DNA of 64,000 bases, taken from positions 62,001-126,000 of the forward strand of contig PGZN01000001.1 of the NCBI GenBank assembly GCA_002840165.1. The letters are read 5' to 3'. The position numbers and the translations under genes are program-made. Numbering within the stretch: the first letter of the stretch is position 1; each line of letters begins with the position of its first letter. Shown here piece after piece: positions 63,892 to 64,000 of the stretch. The stretch comes from Firmicutes bacterium HGW-Firmicutes-8. GTDB lineage: Bacteria; Bacillota; Thermincolia; Thermincolales; UBA2595. The notes below the pieces were generated by a model. It was given only the letters and a program-made list of their open reading frames with translations, made no database searches and was not told where the DNA came from.

Positions 63892-63953
63892 ACAAAAAAC
63901 CATAAAAATCGTGTCATTTTCCTATCAGAAACAAACCTTCATGGTTTTTTTTA
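63892..63953 (-). promoter_or_regulatory. ACCATGAAGGTT attenuator element 5
   Basis: Minus strand AAACCATGAAGGTTT (63933-63947), 29 nt, then TTTATGGTTTTTTGTTT. AAACCAT can pair with ATGGTTT as a terminator, or AAACC with GGTTT as a small hairpin. It lies about 30 nt before the methyltransferase start. Confidence 0.65.
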
Positions 63954-64000
63954 AATTTTGTATGTAGTTATCTTATTTTACATTAGCCTTAGTCATTTAG

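Overview
The window reads as a chromosomal segment of an anaerobic, Gram-positive (monoderm) Clostridia-type bacterium, probably of the Peptococcaceae/Desulfotomaculum group. Evidence: many surface proteins end in three S-layer homology (SLH) repeats, transport uses ECF-type importers, there are radical-SAM and FmdE proteins, and Shine-Dalgarno sequences are strong (AGGAGG) with many GTG/TTG starts. The lineage is an inference from gene content; there is no rRNA or tRNA here. Nearly everything is on the minus strand and almost every gene concerns capture, import or metal handling of corrinoids, tetrapyrroles or metal chelates.

Region 1 (54-8697): a FecCD-type ABC importer (binding protein, permease, ATPase), a radical-SAM/SPASM protein and a CobN-like chelatase subunit, tightly coupled. 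Region 2 (8886-23787): the cobalamin region. Two tandem cobalamin riboswitches precede a secreted protein made of a transcobalamin-like alpha/alpha barrel, two Ig-like Big2 domains, a DUF4430 (transcobalamin beta-domain-like) module and SLH anchors. A third cobalamin riboswitch, with its own promoter and a long hairpin-rich leader, heads an operon of barrel+SLH, barrel+Big2+DUF4430+SLH, membrane-anchored DUF4430, EcfT, double EcfA, an S component, a membrane-anchored protein with seven propeller-type repeats, and cobO. Together they look like a Gram-positive B12 capture, import and adenosylation system built from the two modules of animal intrinsic factor/transcobalamin plus a possible BtuG analogue.

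Region 3 (23828-27454): a SsuABC/NMT1-type ABC importer with a TIM-barrel isomerase-like protein, lying between a complete riboswitch and a duplicated 5' fragment of it. Region 4 (27577-49487): about 22 kb that looks like one operon: three DUF3344 surface proteins (two SLH-anchored, one large and internally duplicated), an ExbB/MotA-type channel, DUF2149, EcfT, another DUF3344 protein, an S-like membrane protein with an extracellular domain, double EcfA, a second CobN with a cysteine cluster, ChlI/ChlD-type AAA+ subunits, and an ABC-2 exporter whose permease has an in-frame TAG. The combination CobN + ExbB + DUF2149 recalls Bacteroidetes hmu heme-uptake operons and methanogen chelatase loci, so a tetrapyrrole capture and (de)metallation role is inferred.

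Region 5 (49.5-64 kb): a small plus-strand orphan gene, then two related cassettes of Dpp/Nik-type ABC importer, class I methyltransferase and DUF4198 protein. The first is essentially complete and also carries two FmdE proteins. The second has a large internal deletion, a broken gene and an inserted 1.67-kb insertion sequence. A recurring leader hairpin with the core ACCATGAAGGTT sits upstream of at least four of these operons and resembles a family of transcription attenuators. No CRISPR array or prophage is visible.
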